From contig DATIYF010000124.1 of the NCBI GenBank assembly GCA_035517775.1, positions 1 to 36,741 of the forward strand: a stretch of 36,741 nt of DNA. The letters run 5' to 3'. Every line of letters starts with the position of its first letter. Within the stretch, counting starts at the first letter, position 1. The stretch is from DATIYF01 sp035517775 (GTDB taxonomy: Bacteria > Acidobacteriota > Terriglobia > Terriglobales > Acidobacteriaceae). Below the pieces are notes generated by a model, which saw only the letters and a program-made list of their open reading frames with translations, was not told where the DNA came from and made no database searches. Positions 1-6,573 of the stretch are shown in pieces. Both the position numbers and the translations under genes were made by a program.

Positions 1-488
1 ACAAATAGCAGCGCATAGTTATTGGCCAGTATCAGAACCAGCATCGAGAACATGAACAGATTCAGATATCCGAAGAAGCGGTAGTAGCCGCCTTCGTGCG
101 CCATATAGCCGGTGGAATAGATATGAATCAGCATGCCTACGCCGGTGACAAACAGAAGCCAGACGGAGGAGAGCGGATCGAGCAGAAAGCCGGCATCCGC
201 CTGGAAGTTGGCCAGAGTGTGCCCGTCGTGGGTTACGTAGTTGAGATGGCCGGTGTCGCTGCCCAGCCAGGTGAAGAGCACTCTTTCGTAAGGATGGTAG
301 CCGTTGGCCGCGATCCAATTGCGGTATTGCAAGACCGCGCCGCAGCCCCAGAGAAAAGCAACCACGACCACACCGACGCACACGGCGTTGACGGCCGACT
401 TCTGCAGCCGCCGGCCAAAAAAGAACATCACCGCCGCGCCAAAGGCCGGCAGCAGCGGGATGAGATAAATGTGGTCTAGAAATAGCAT
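1..488 (-). CDS. nuoL: NADH-quinone oxidoreductase subunit L, 5' part only (cut by window edge)
   Basis: The first 162 codons of a NuoL-type proton-pumping antiporter-like subunit of complex I run off the left edge. The N-terminus has the family's first hydrophobic helix (DHIYLIPLLPAFGAAVMFFF). It continues with a second helix (VCVGVVVVAFLWGCGAVLQ), the segment FQADAGFLLDPLSSVWLLFVT, and IHIYSTGYMAHEGGYYRFFG, which matches the conserved YS.GYM..d....RFF region of NuoL/M/N proteins. ATG at 488 is the first possible start, because an in-frame TGA directly precedes it. There is no Shine-Dalgarno sequence, and the start codon lies inside the first unit of a heptad repeat array. It is the last visible gene of the minus-strand nuo operon; nuoM and nuoN would be expected beyond the edge. 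Confidence 0.9.
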   Translation of the reverse strand, partial: MLFLDHIYLIPLLPAFGAAVMFFFGRRLQKSAVNAVCVGVVVVAFLWGCGAVLQYRNWIAANGYHPYERVLFTWLGSDTGHLNYVTHDGHTLANFQADAGFLLDPLSSVWLLFVTGVGMLIHIYSTGYMAHEGGYYRFFGYLNLFMFSMLVLILANNYALLF

Positions 489-687
489 TCAGCACTCAGC
501 AGTCAGCGTCCAACATTCGGCACTCAGCGTTCGGCTCTAAGCGTTCGGCTCTAAGCGTTTGGCACTTAGCAGTTGGCATTTGGCCATGAAGGTTCCTGCG
601 GCTCCCTGCAAAACCTCCACGACCAAATACCAAGTGCTAAATGCCGGGCGCTCTCAGCTAAGTGCTGATTGCTGAGTGCTGAATGCT
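484..687. repeat. Heptad repeat array, inverted pair, locus 1 (nuoK-nuoL gap)
   Basis: From 484 to 585 the sequence falls into 14 consecutive 7-bp units of the type RGC(A/G)YTY (agcattc, agcactc, agcagtc, agcgtcc, aacattc, ggcactc, agcgttc, ggctcta and so on) without losing phase. The reverse complement of 621-687 is built from the same units (agcattc, agcactc, agcaatc, agcactt). The outer 24 bp (484-507 and 664-687) pair with one mismatch, and an inner 25-bp stretch (561-585 with 621-645) pairs at about 21 positions. The middle contains aaggttcc...aaaacctccac, which recurs at locus 2. The element fills the gap from just before the nuoK stop to the nuoL start codon. In the mRNA it could fold into a very long hairpin. 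Confidence 0.85.
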
Positions 688-690
688 TCC

Positions 691-996
691 CTACCACTTC
701 AACAAGTCCACTTCGTCCACGTTCACGGTTTCCTTGTTGCGGAAAAACGCGATCAGAATGCCCAGGCCGACAGCCGCCTCAGCCGCTGCGTCCGTAATGA
801 TGAAAATGGCAAAAATCTGCCCCTGCAAACCCCACAGCCGCGAGAAAGCCACCAGGTTCAGGTTTACCGCGTTCAGAATCAGCTCAATGGACATCAGCAC
901 GATGACCACGTTGCGCCGGGTGAGCACACCGATCACGCCCAGCACGAAGAGTGCTGCCGCCACCGCGAGATAGTGCACTGTGGTGATCGGGGCCAT
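691..996 (-). CDS. nuoK: NADH-quinone oxidoreductase subunit K
   Basis: A 101-residue membrane subunit of complex I, the usual length for NuoK. Three hydrophobic helices are visible. The two membrane glutamates used in proton transfer are present: Glu38 in the motif SIELILNAVNL and Glu73 in TDAAAEAAVGLG, matching Glu36 and Glu72 of the E. coli protein. The start at 996 has an AGGAAA Shine-Dalgarno sequence 8 nt upstream. It lies in the minus-strand nuo operon between nuoJ and nuoL, the normal order, but both flanking gaps (about 170 and 200 bp) are filled with repeats rather than being the short junctions usual for this operon. Confidence 0.96.
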   Translation of the reverse strand: MAPITTVHYLAVAAALFVLGVIGVLTRRNVVIVLMSIELILNAVNLNLVAFSRLWGLQGQIFAIFIITDAAAEAAVGLGILIAFFRNKETVNVDEVDLLKW

Positions 997-1008
997 GAAA
1001 ATTTCCTA

Positions 1009-1036
1009 GTAGAGACGCAGCTAGCTACGTCTCTAC
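1009..1036. repeat. GTAGAGACG/CGTCTCTAC palindrome, copy 1
   Basis: A 28-bp palindrome with arms gtagagacg (1009-1017) and cgtctctac (1028-1036) around an agctagct centre. Only one pair in the full 28 bp is mismatched. It lies 13 bp upstream of nuoK and directly abuts heptad locus 2. A second, compound version of the same family is at 4885-4968. Confidence 0.8.
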
Positions 1037-1042
1037 GCATCT

Positions 1043-1158
1043 AGCATTTGGCGCTTAGCATTTGGTCGTCGAGGTTCCCCGGGTCAGCAAAAACCTCCAC
1101 TGCCAGGAGCCAACCGCCACGCCAAGTGCTTCCAGCTGAAAGCTGATTGTTAATAGCT
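1043..1158. repeat. Heptad repeat array, inverted pair, locus 2 (nuoJ-nuoK gap)
   Basis: Left arm 1043-1070 is four heptads (agcattt, ggcgctt, agcattt, ggtcgtc). The right arm, read on the other strand from 1158 down to 1117, is agctatt, aacaatc, agctttc, agctgga, agcactt, ggcgtgg. The core 1071-1097 is a gaggtt...aacctc hairpin with the same aaaacctccac edge as locus 1. It sits between the nuoJ stop and nuoK. Confidence 0.75.
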
Positions 1159-1163
1159 TTCTT

Positions 1164-1673
1164 TCAGATCCTCTTCTTTGCCATCACCACCGCCCCGATG
1201 ATCGCCACCAGCAGCAACAGTGACGCGATCTCGAAGGCGAACATGTAATCTCCGTACAGATAGAGCGCGATCTGCTGCGTGTTCGACTGCTCTGCCAGTT
1301 TCACCGCGTGCTCAGGAAATATTCTCTGCCCCCTCACGTACATCCCCGTGAACAGCCCGCCCAGGGCCACGGCCGCGACTATCCCCACCAGCCACAACTG
1401 GTTGAACTGCTCTTCCTTTTGCGCGCGCTCGAGGTTCACCAGCATAATCACGAACAGAAACAGCACCATAATGCCGCCGGCGTAAAGGATGATCTGCACC
1501 CCGGCCACGAAGGGCGCGTACAGCATCAGGTAAAGCCCGGCCAAGGCGAGCAGAGTCACAATTAGCGCCAGCGCCGAGTGCACTGGGTTGCGCCGCGTGA
1601 TCACCATCAGGCCGCCGAAAATCGCCAGCCCCGACAGCAGATAAAAGAAGAACGTTGTGGCCACAGGCTGCAT
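1164..1673 (-). CDS. nuoJ: NADH-quinone oxidoreductase subunit J
   Basis: A 169-residue complex I membrane subunit with about five transmembrane helices. Family landmarks are RRNPVHSALALIVTLLALAG near the N-terminus and VQIILYAGGIMVLFLFVIML, the helix corresponding to the pi-bulge helix of TM3 thought to gate coupling. The C-terminus ends in a basic tail (AKKRI). The start ATG at 1673 follows the nuoH stop with a single intervening base, so translation is probably coupled. In the usual gene order nuoI would lie between nuoH and nuoJ; there is no room for it here. Confidence 0.95.
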   Translation of the reverse strand: MQPVATTFFFYLLSGLAIFGGLMVITRRNPVHSALALIVTLLALAGLYLMLYAPFVAGVQIILYAGGIMVLFLFVIMLVNLERAQKEEQFNQLWLVGIVAAVALGGLFTGMYVRGQRIFPEHAVKLAEQSNTQQIALYLYGDYMFAFEIASLLLLVAIIGAVVMAKKRI

Positions 1674-1674
1674 T

Positions 1675-2922
1675 TCAAAACACTCCCCAAACTGCAGTCA
1701 GGATCAGCACGCCCAGCCCGGTCGGCAGCAACACCTTCCATCCCACCGTCATCAGCTGGTCAAAACGGTAGCGCGGGAACGTGCCACGATACCAGATGTA
1801 GAGATACATGAAGGCCGCAACCTTGGCGATGAACCAGTAAATATCCTGAATGCGGTCACGCACGGCCGGAATGAACAACCCGATGCCGATCAGCGCCAGC
1901 GCCGCGCCGAAACCCGCCAGCCCCATGGTTTGCACCTTGAAATACGGATGCCTGGGCATACGCGCGGTGCTGCGGAAACACAGCGCCGCCAGAAACAAAA
2001 ACGTGACCCCCGGGAACAGCGAAAAAATGAATTCCCAGGTGTCACCGCTCAACCAGTGGGGAAAAGGCCGCAGCCAGCCGCCCAGCCAGAGCGTGACTGC
2101 GATAGAGGAGACCGCGATCATGGCCGAATACTCAGCCAGAAAGAACAACGACCAGCGGAAGCCGCTGTATTCCGTATGAAAGCCGGCGGTCAACTCGGAT
2201 TCGGCTTCCGGCAGATCGAAGGGTGCGCGGTTCGTCTCCGCCACCATCGCCACGGCAAAAATGAAGAACGCGATCAGCCCCAGGGGGAAAAACTTGAACA
2301 CAAACCAGGTTTCCTGCGCGTACTGCGCCTGCACGATACCGATCATGCTCAGCGTTCCGGTGCCGGTTTTATCCAGGCTGGTCATCAGAATTGCCGAGAC
2401 CACCGCCAGGCCCATTGCGATCTCGTAAGAAACCATTTGCGCGCTGGAGCGCAGCGCCCCGATCAGGGGATAGTGCGAGTTCGAGGCCCAGCCTGCCATC
2501 ACCACGCCCAGCACGCTTAACGATGAAACTCCGAGCATGAACAAGACGCCGATATTCATGTCAGTGACGGCGTGCGCCGGGCCGAAGGGCACAACGATGA
2601 AGGTGGTGAAGGCCGCCGTCACGACGATCAGGGGCGCCATCCAGAAGACCAGCTTGTCAGCGCCGGCCGGAATAATATCTTCCTTGATCAGCAGCTTGAT
2701 GGCGTCGGCAATCGGCTGCAGCAGGCCATGCGGCCCCACCCGCATGGGGCCAAGACGCACCTGCATGTGGGCGAGAATCTTGCGCTCCAGCCAGTTCATG
2801 GCGATCACGGCAACCGAGAGGCCGCCGAAAATCAGGAGAATGTAAACCAGCGCCCAAAAAATATTGCCCGCCTGGCCGGGCGTAGTGTTGCTCTTCAGGT
2901 AGGAGGTGACGTAATCGAGCAT
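1675..2922 (-). CDS. nuoH: NADH-quinone oxidoreductase subunit H
   Basis: The membrane subunit that forms most of the quinone-binding chamber with NuoB and NuoD. Diagnostic motifs are NWLERKILAHMQVRLGP, GPHGLLQPIADAIKLLIKED and the acidic loop NRAPFDLPEAESELTAGFHT. At 415 residues it is longer than the roughly 325-350 typical of the family. The extra length is mainly between the seventh helix and the C-terminal WYRGTFPRYRFDQLM motif, where additional hydrophobic segments lie (about residues 300-360). Its ATG overlaps the nuoD stop (TGATG), indicating translational coupling. Confidence 0.96.
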   Translation of the reverse strand: MLDYVTSYLKSNTTPGQAGNIFWALVYILLIFGGLSVAVIAMNWLERKILAHMQVRLGPMRVGPHGLLQPIADAIKLLIKEDIIPAGADKLVFWMAPLIVVTAAFTTFIVVPFGPAHAVTDMNIGVLFMLGVSSLSVLGVVMAGWASNSHYPLIGALRSSAQMVSYEIAMGLAVVSAILMTSLDKTGTGTLSMIGIVQAQYAQETWFVFKFFPLGLIAFFIFAVAMVAETNRAPFDLPEAESELTAGFHTEYSGFRWSLFFLAEYSAMIAVSSIAVTLWLGGWLRPFPHWLSGDTWEFIFSLFPGVTFLFLAALCFRSTARMPRHPYFKVQTMGLAGFGAALALIGIGLFIPAVRDRIQDIYWFIAKVAAFMYLYIWYRGTFPRYRFDQLMTVGWKVLLPTGLGVLILTAVWGVF

Positions 2923-4076
2923 CAGCGGTCCACCTCGCCCAGCACGATATCCAGAGTGCCGATCACCGCAATCACGTCAGCCACCAGTTGGCCGCGCACC
3001 ATCAGATCGAGCGCCTGCAAATTGACGAAAGAGGGCGGCCGCACGCGCAAACGATACGGCTGGGTCGAACCGTCGCTCACAATGAAGTACCCCAGCTCGC
3101 CTTTGGGGGCCTCAATGGAGTGATAAATCTCGCCCACCGGTGGTTTGATAACTTTCGGGACCTTGGCCATGATCGGCCCTTCGGGAATCTTGCCCACCGC
3201 CTGCTCGAGAATACGCAGCGATTGCCGCATCTCTTGCATGCGCACCATGTACCGGTCGAAAGTATCGCCGTTGCCGCCGGTCGGAATTTCAAAGTCGAAT
3301 TCTGAATAATTGGCGTAGGGCTGGGCCTTGCGCAGGTCCCATTTGACGCCGCTGGCGCGCAGCACCGGCCCGGTCACGCCCAGCGCAATGCAGTCTTTGG
3401 CTGAGATCACACCCACGCCGCGAGTGCGCTCCACCCAGATGCGGTTGGTGGTCAGCAGCTCTTCGTATTCACCAATTTTCGGCGCCACGAACTTCAGGAA
3501 CTTGCTGACATCCTGTTCAAAACCCTCATAAGTCTCATACTGGCAGCCGCCGATGCGAAAAGCGTGGGTGGTCAGGCGGGCGCCGCAGTATTTCTCAAAA
3601 ATCTTGAGAATTTCTTCCCGGTCGCGAAAGGTATAAAACAGCGGTGTGATGGCGCCGATATCGAGGGCGTGCGTTCCCAGCCAAAGCATGTGGCTGGCGA
3701 GCCGGTTCAGCTCGGTGAGAATCACCCGGATGTAATTGGCCCGGGGCGGCGCCTGCACGTTGAGCAGCTTTTCGACCGCCTCGCAGTATCCCAGGCCGTT
3801 GGAAACCGCGGCCACGTAATCCATGCGGTCCACGTAGGGGTTGAACATCGCATAAGTGCGGTGCTCGGCGATTTTTTCCACGCCCCGGTGCAGGTAGCCG
3901 ATCACACACTCGGTGCCCAGAACCTTTTCGCCATCCAGCTTCAGGATTACCCGCAGCACGCCGTGGGTGGCCGGATGCTGCGGCCCCATGTTGATAATGA
4001 GTTCGTTGGAATCAAGAAAGGTCTGGTCCGGTTCGCCGAGTTCCAGGTGGGAAAGATATTTCGTGGCGTCCGCCAT
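2922..4076 (-). CDS. nuoD: NADH-quinone oxidoreductase subunit D (49 kDa type)
   Basis: A 384-residue peripheral-arm subunit that lines the quinone site, related to the [NiFe]-hydrogenase large subunit. Motifs include NMGPQHPATHGVLRV near residue 29, GYLHRGVEKIAEHRTY (residues 60-75), PYVDRMDYVAAV and GELGYFIVSDGSTQPYRLRV. The reading frame is open further upstream, but the ATG at 4076 (MADATKYLSHLEL) is chosen because it follows the nuoC stop with a 2-nt gap; the upstream alternative would run into nuoC. Arg64 in GYLHRGVEK is the likely counterpart of the arginine that NDUFAF7 dimethylates in the mammalian subunit NDUFS2. A MidA/NDUFAF7-like gene lies at 26551 in this window. Confidence 0.96.
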   Translation of the reverse strand: MADATKYLSHLELGEPDQTFLDSNELIINMGPQHPATHGVLRVILKLDGEKVLGTECVIGYLHRGVEKIAEHRTYAMFNPYVDRMDYVAAVSNGLGYCEAVEKLLNVQAPPRANYIRVILTELNRLASHMLWLGTHALDIGAITPLFYTFRDREEILKIFEKYCGARLTTHAFRIGGCQYETYEGFEQDVSKFLKFVAPKIGEYEELLTTNRIWVERTRGVGVISAKDCIALGVTGPVLRASGVKWDLRKAQPYANYSEFDFEIPTGGNGDTFDRYMVRMQEMRQSLRILEQAVGKIPEGPIMAKVPKVIKPPVGEIYHSIEAPKGELGYFIVSDGSTQPYRLRVRPPSFVNLQALDLMVRGQLVADVIAVIGTLDIVLGEVDR

Positions 4077-4078
4077 GG

Positions 4079-4777
4079 TTATTGGCCGCTTTCGATTCCC
4101 AGGTTGATCTGCACCCACTCGTTGTCTTGTTGAATGATGCCGTAATCCTTGCGCAGCGGATGGCCTTTCCAGCCGTCGGGCAGCAGAATGCGTTTCAAAT
4201 CGGGATGGCCGTCAAAGGCAATGCCGAACATGTCGTAGACTTCGCGCTCCAGCCAGTTGGCGGTTGGCCAGATGGAAACCACGCTGGGCACGGCCTCGCC
4301 ATCGGCAATCATGACCTTGACGCGAATGCGCTCGTTGTGAGGATGCGAGTAGAGGATCCAAAGCAGATCGAACTGCCGGGCCCGCTCGGGATAGTGAACC
4401 GCGGTGATATCTACGCAGTAGTCGAAGTGCTCTTCCGTACGCAACACCTGCAACAGCTCGGGGATGAGCGAGCGGTCGGCGACCATGTAATTCTGGCCGA
4501 GGTAGCTGAGCGCCTCGATTCCCGAACCGTATTGCTGCTTGAGGCGGTCAATCAGCGGCGAGTCCCAGGGCTGCGGAGTCGGTCCAGCCGGCTTGGCGGG
4601 CGGCGCGGGAGCTGCCGCCTTCGGCGGAGCGCCGGGGGCGGCTGGATTTGGAACCGCCGCGGGAGCGCCCGGCTTCTGTGCGGGAACCGATTCTACGTTG
4701 GGAGGATTGGGGCTCCCTGCCGGGCCTCGGGGCTCACCGGTGGGAGGCGGCGTAGGGGATTTGGTTTCGTCTGGCAT
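4079..4777 (-). CDS. nuoC: NADH-quinone oxidoreductase subunit C (30 kDa type) with Pro/Ala-rich N-terminal extension
   Basis: The C-terminal part (about residues 72-232) is the 30-kDa subunit of complex I, with the signature NWLEREVYDMFGIAFDGHPD followed by KRILLPDGWKGHPLRKDY. The first roughly 70 residues are a low-complexity region dominated by Pro, Ala and Gly (PAAPGAPPKAAAPAPPAKPA), predicted disordered; the core family lacks it. NuoC is separate from NuoD, unlike the fused NuoCD of E. coli. The ATG at 4777 is the first in frame, and no strong ribosome-binding site is evident. Upstream, a 187-bp repeat-bearing gap separates it from the PH-like gene. Confidence 0.93.
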   Translation of the reverse strand: MPDETKSPTPPPTGEPRGPAGSPNPPNVESVPAQKPGAPAAVPNPAAPGAPPKAAAPAPPAKPAGPTPQPWDSPLIDRLKQQYGSGIEALSYLGQNYMVADRSLIPELLQVLRTEEHFDYCVDITAVHYPERARQFDLLWILYSHPHNERIRVKVMIADGEAVPSVVSIWPTANWLEREVYDMFGIAFDGHPDLKRILLPDGWKGHPLRKDYGIIQQDNEWVQINLGIESGQ

Positions 4778-4884
4778 AGCTACGAAGGGTCATGCCTCCG
4801 CGCCCACGAGTGCTCAGAAGAACGTTAACTTCTAACAGCTTGCGGCGGGTGTGTCAACGGAGATTGGGGCGCAATTCATGTCCG

Positions 4885-4968
4885 GTAGAGACGTTGCGTG
4901 CAACGTCTCTGGCTTGCCAGTCTCCGGCGCGCGGCGCCTGGAGCAGAGGCAGCAAGCTGCGTCTCTAC
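4885..4968. repeat. GTAGAGACG/CGTCTCTAC compound palindrome, copy 2
   Basis: This element begins with gtagagacgttgc, which pairs at once with gcaacgtctct across a 2-nt loop (4885-4910). It ends with cagcaagctgcgtctctac (4950-4968). The interior (about 4913-4955) holds a further imperfect hairpin (tccggcgc / gcgcctgga). The whole 84 bp therefore starts with GTAGAGACG and ends with its complement CGTCTCTAC. Its right end contains the stop codon of the PH-like gene (4965-4967). Confidence 0.75.
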
Positions 4969-5288
4969 GGCTGGGCGCGTGACGCTGCCTGATACCCCTC
5001 AATCAAGTCCCGAATCCGCTGCGCGTCGGCCTTGCGGTGACCGTGGCTGGTGAGCGGGTCAGTGCCCGCCGAAGATTCGATCACGATGTCCGACCAGATC
5101 ATGCCCGTCGAAATATGCACCGACGCCACCTGGCTGATGGAGATGCTTTCCTCGTTGCTGCCAAACAAGCGCGACTTCACGCGGCTGACGCGCAGCGGGC
5201 TGACTACGATGCGCGTAGGGAAGAACAGATTGCCGCGCGTCCAGCGGCTGGCGGTAAAGGTTTCGGATTGTGCTTCGGGGGATGGCAC
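4965..5288 (-). CDS. Small PH-domain-like protein inside the nuo operon
   Basis: A 107-residue soluble protein with no signal peptide or membrane segment. The order of short beta strands ending in a helix (NLFFPTRIVVSPLRVSRVKS, then ESISISQVASVHISTG, IWSDIVIESS, and finally ADAQRIRDLIEGYQ) resembles bacterial PH-like domains of the bPH/DUF304 type. This is pattern recognition, not a verified match. The start is GTG at 5288 with no clear Shine-Dalgarno sequence; heptad locus 3 begins 4 nt upstream. The stop codon lies in a palindromic repeat. It occupies the slot between nuoA and nuoC where nuoB is normally found, but has none of NuoB's cysteine motifs. Role in complex I unknown. Confidence 0.65.
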   Translation of the reverse strand: MPSPEAQSETFTASRWTRGNLFFPTRIVVSPLRVSRVKSRLFGSNEESISISQVASVHISTGMIWSDIVIESSAGTDPLTSHGHRKADAQRIRDLIEGYQAASRAQP

Positions 5289-5291
5289 GAG

Positions 5292-5440
5292 AGCACTCAG
5301 CAGTCAGCAGTCAGCTTGGAGCACTTGGCACTTAGCACGCCGTTCAGGTTTTTGCCGGCATCAAGAAAATACGAAACGGCCAAATGCTAACTGTTAAGTG
5401 CCAAATCCATCAAGCTGAGTGCGGATCGCTGATTCCTGCT
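5292..5440. repeat. Heptad repeat array, inverted pair, locus 3 (nuoA-PH gene gap)
   Basis: Left arm 5292-5340 is seven in-phase heptads (agcactc, agcagtc, agcagtc, agcttgg, agcactt, ggcactt, agcacgc). The right arm 5379-5440 reads gccaaat, gctaact, gttaagt, gccaaat, ccatcaa, gctgagt, gcggatc, gctgatt on the plus strand, again in phase and complementary in type. The core holds a gccgtt...aacggc hairpin (5339-5380). The element spans from just upstream of the PH gene start to the nuoA stop codon. Confidence 0.8.
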
Positions 5441-5796
5441 CACACCCACTCCAGCGCGCCCTTCTTCCAGATCCAGATGTAGCCCACCACCAGAATGGCA
5501 AGAAAAATCAGCATCTCGGCCAGGCCGTACACACCCAGCGCCTTGAATTTCACCGCCCAGGGAAAAAGAAAGATGGTCTCGACGTCAAACACCACGAACA
5601 GAATGGCGATGATGTAGTAGCGCACGGTGTAACGGCCGCGGGCGCTATCCAGCGGATCAATGCCGCACTCGTAGGGCATCAGCTTCGTCTTGCTGGGATT
5701 TTCCGGCCGCACCAGCTTGGCGGCGAGCAGCGTGACCGGAAGGAGCACGCCGATCAGCGCGATGAAGATGAAGATGGGAACGTAGTTCTGTGGCAT
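5440..5796 (-). CDS. nuoA: NADH-quinone oxidoreductase subunit A
   Basis: A 118-residue complex I membrane subunit with three helices, standard length. The conserved loop MPYECGIDPLDSARGRYTVR with the YECG cysteine is present, followed by YYIIAILFVVFDVETIFLFP. It is the first gene of the minus-strand nuo operon. The ATG at 5796 has no evident Shine-Dalgarno sequence; a -35/-10 pair (TTGAAG, 17 bp, TAATAT) ends 12 nt upstream, predicting a leader of only a few nucleotides. The gene normally following, nuoB, is missing; a repeat array and a PH-like gene come next. Confidence 0.96.
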   Translation of the reverse strand: MPQNYVPIFIFIALIGVLLPVTLLAAKLVRPENPSKTKLMPYECGIDPLDSARGRYTVRYYIIAILFVVFDVETIFLFPWAVKFKALGVYGLAEMLIFLAILVVGYIWIWKKGALEWV

Positions 5797-5808
5797 GAGA
5801 ACTGCCCA

Positions 5809-5837
5809 ATATTACCCTGCCGCACCACCGGCTTCAA
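5809..5837 (-). promoter_or_regulatory. Predicted promoter of nuoA
   Basis: On the minus strand TTGAAG (5837-5832) and TAATAT (5814-5809) are separated by 17 bp. Transcription would begin near 5802, about 6 nt before the nuoA ATG, leaving almost no leader. Confidence 0.5.
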
Positions 5838-5844
5838 GCGGCAC

Positions 5845-6372
5845 TCAATACGCCGCGTCCGGCCCCAGGGGCTGGTAGAGGGCCTTGGTGTAGTCGTCGG
5901 CCGAGGTAAGGTAGCAGGGCAAGGGCATGCGCCGGCGCTCCAGATCCACGGTGGGAGAATCCTGCGAATAGCGCAACGCGACCTGTCTGCCGTCTTCATC
6001 ATCAGACATCATCTGGCGCAAGGTTTCATCGCAGCTGGGGTCGCGTGTGGCGCGAATTTCGTGCACGGTCGAGTAGTCGAAGCCCGTCTCCGAAAGCCGC
6101 GGCTGGTAAGGCAGGAACCCATACACCAGCTTGACGAGGCGCAATTCTCCGGGCGTGAGTTCTTTCTCGGCGACAAAGACCTCCTCACTCGAAAAAAACG
6201 ACGAGCGGGGATGCGACCACGCCAGCGCCACCAGGCGAACGCGAATCTGCTGCTTGCGCGCCGTTGGCCAATGCAGACTTCCCTGCGCCGGGCGCGGACG
6301 TAGAGCGGCGGCAAACACAAACAAAAAGGCAAAGAAAACCAGGCGGGAAAGCCAGTGCTGCGGCGACTTCAT
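5845..6372 (-). CDS. Secreted protein of unknown function
   Basis: A 175-residue protein that I do not recognise. The first 30 residues form a signal peptide: basic start, hydrophobic core LVFFAFLFVFAAAL, and a possible cleavage near RPAQGS. The mature part is hydrophilic, contains two cysteines (in DPSCDETL and LPCYLTS) that could form a disulfide, and has no membrane segment. It sits about 50 bp upstream of nuoA in the same direction, but the predicted nuoA promoter in the gap suggests separate transcription. The length and composition look like a genuine gene; function unknown. Confidence 0.65.
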   Translation of the reverse strand: MKSPQHWLSRLVFFAFLFVFAAALRPRPAQGSLHWPTARKQQIRVRLVALAWSHPRSSFFSSEEVFVAEKELTPGELRLVKLVYGFLPYQPRLSETGFDYSTVHEIRATRDPSCDETLRQMMSDDEDGRQVALRYSQDSPTVDLERRRMPLPCYLTSADDYTKALYQPLGPDAAY

Positions 6373-6573
6373 TGTGATCCCCTGGGCTGGGCGTTTGACG
6401 GGCGGCGCGCGGAAAACCGGGTCAACTGTGCACCCTTAAGATGCACCCGAAAACGGCCGGGTTTTTACACGGAAGTACATTCGGCAGGCTGTTCCGGCCG
6501 TGGGGACGCAGCTTATTGGGAGCAAGGGATTTGCCTGCCGCAGGGCGGGCCTGCCTGCGAGCTGAAGGGCCGG

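Noticed and set aside
19..495. 158-codon frame on the minus strand at the left edge
   Set aside because: It is out of frame with nuoL, whose N-terminal helices are clearly encoded in the neighbouring frame from 488.
484..585. CRISPR array interpretation of the regular repeats
   Set aside because: The units are only 7 bp with no unique spacers, and no cas genes are near.
1657..2520. Open frame on the plus strand opposite nuoH
   Set aside because: Arg/Gln/His-rich translation typical of a shadow frame; nuoH carries all family motifs.
4965..5288. Considered whether the small gene between nuoA and nuoC is a diverged nuoB
   Set aside because: It contains no cysteine, so the Fe-S ligands of NuoB are absent, and its strand pattern is PH-like.
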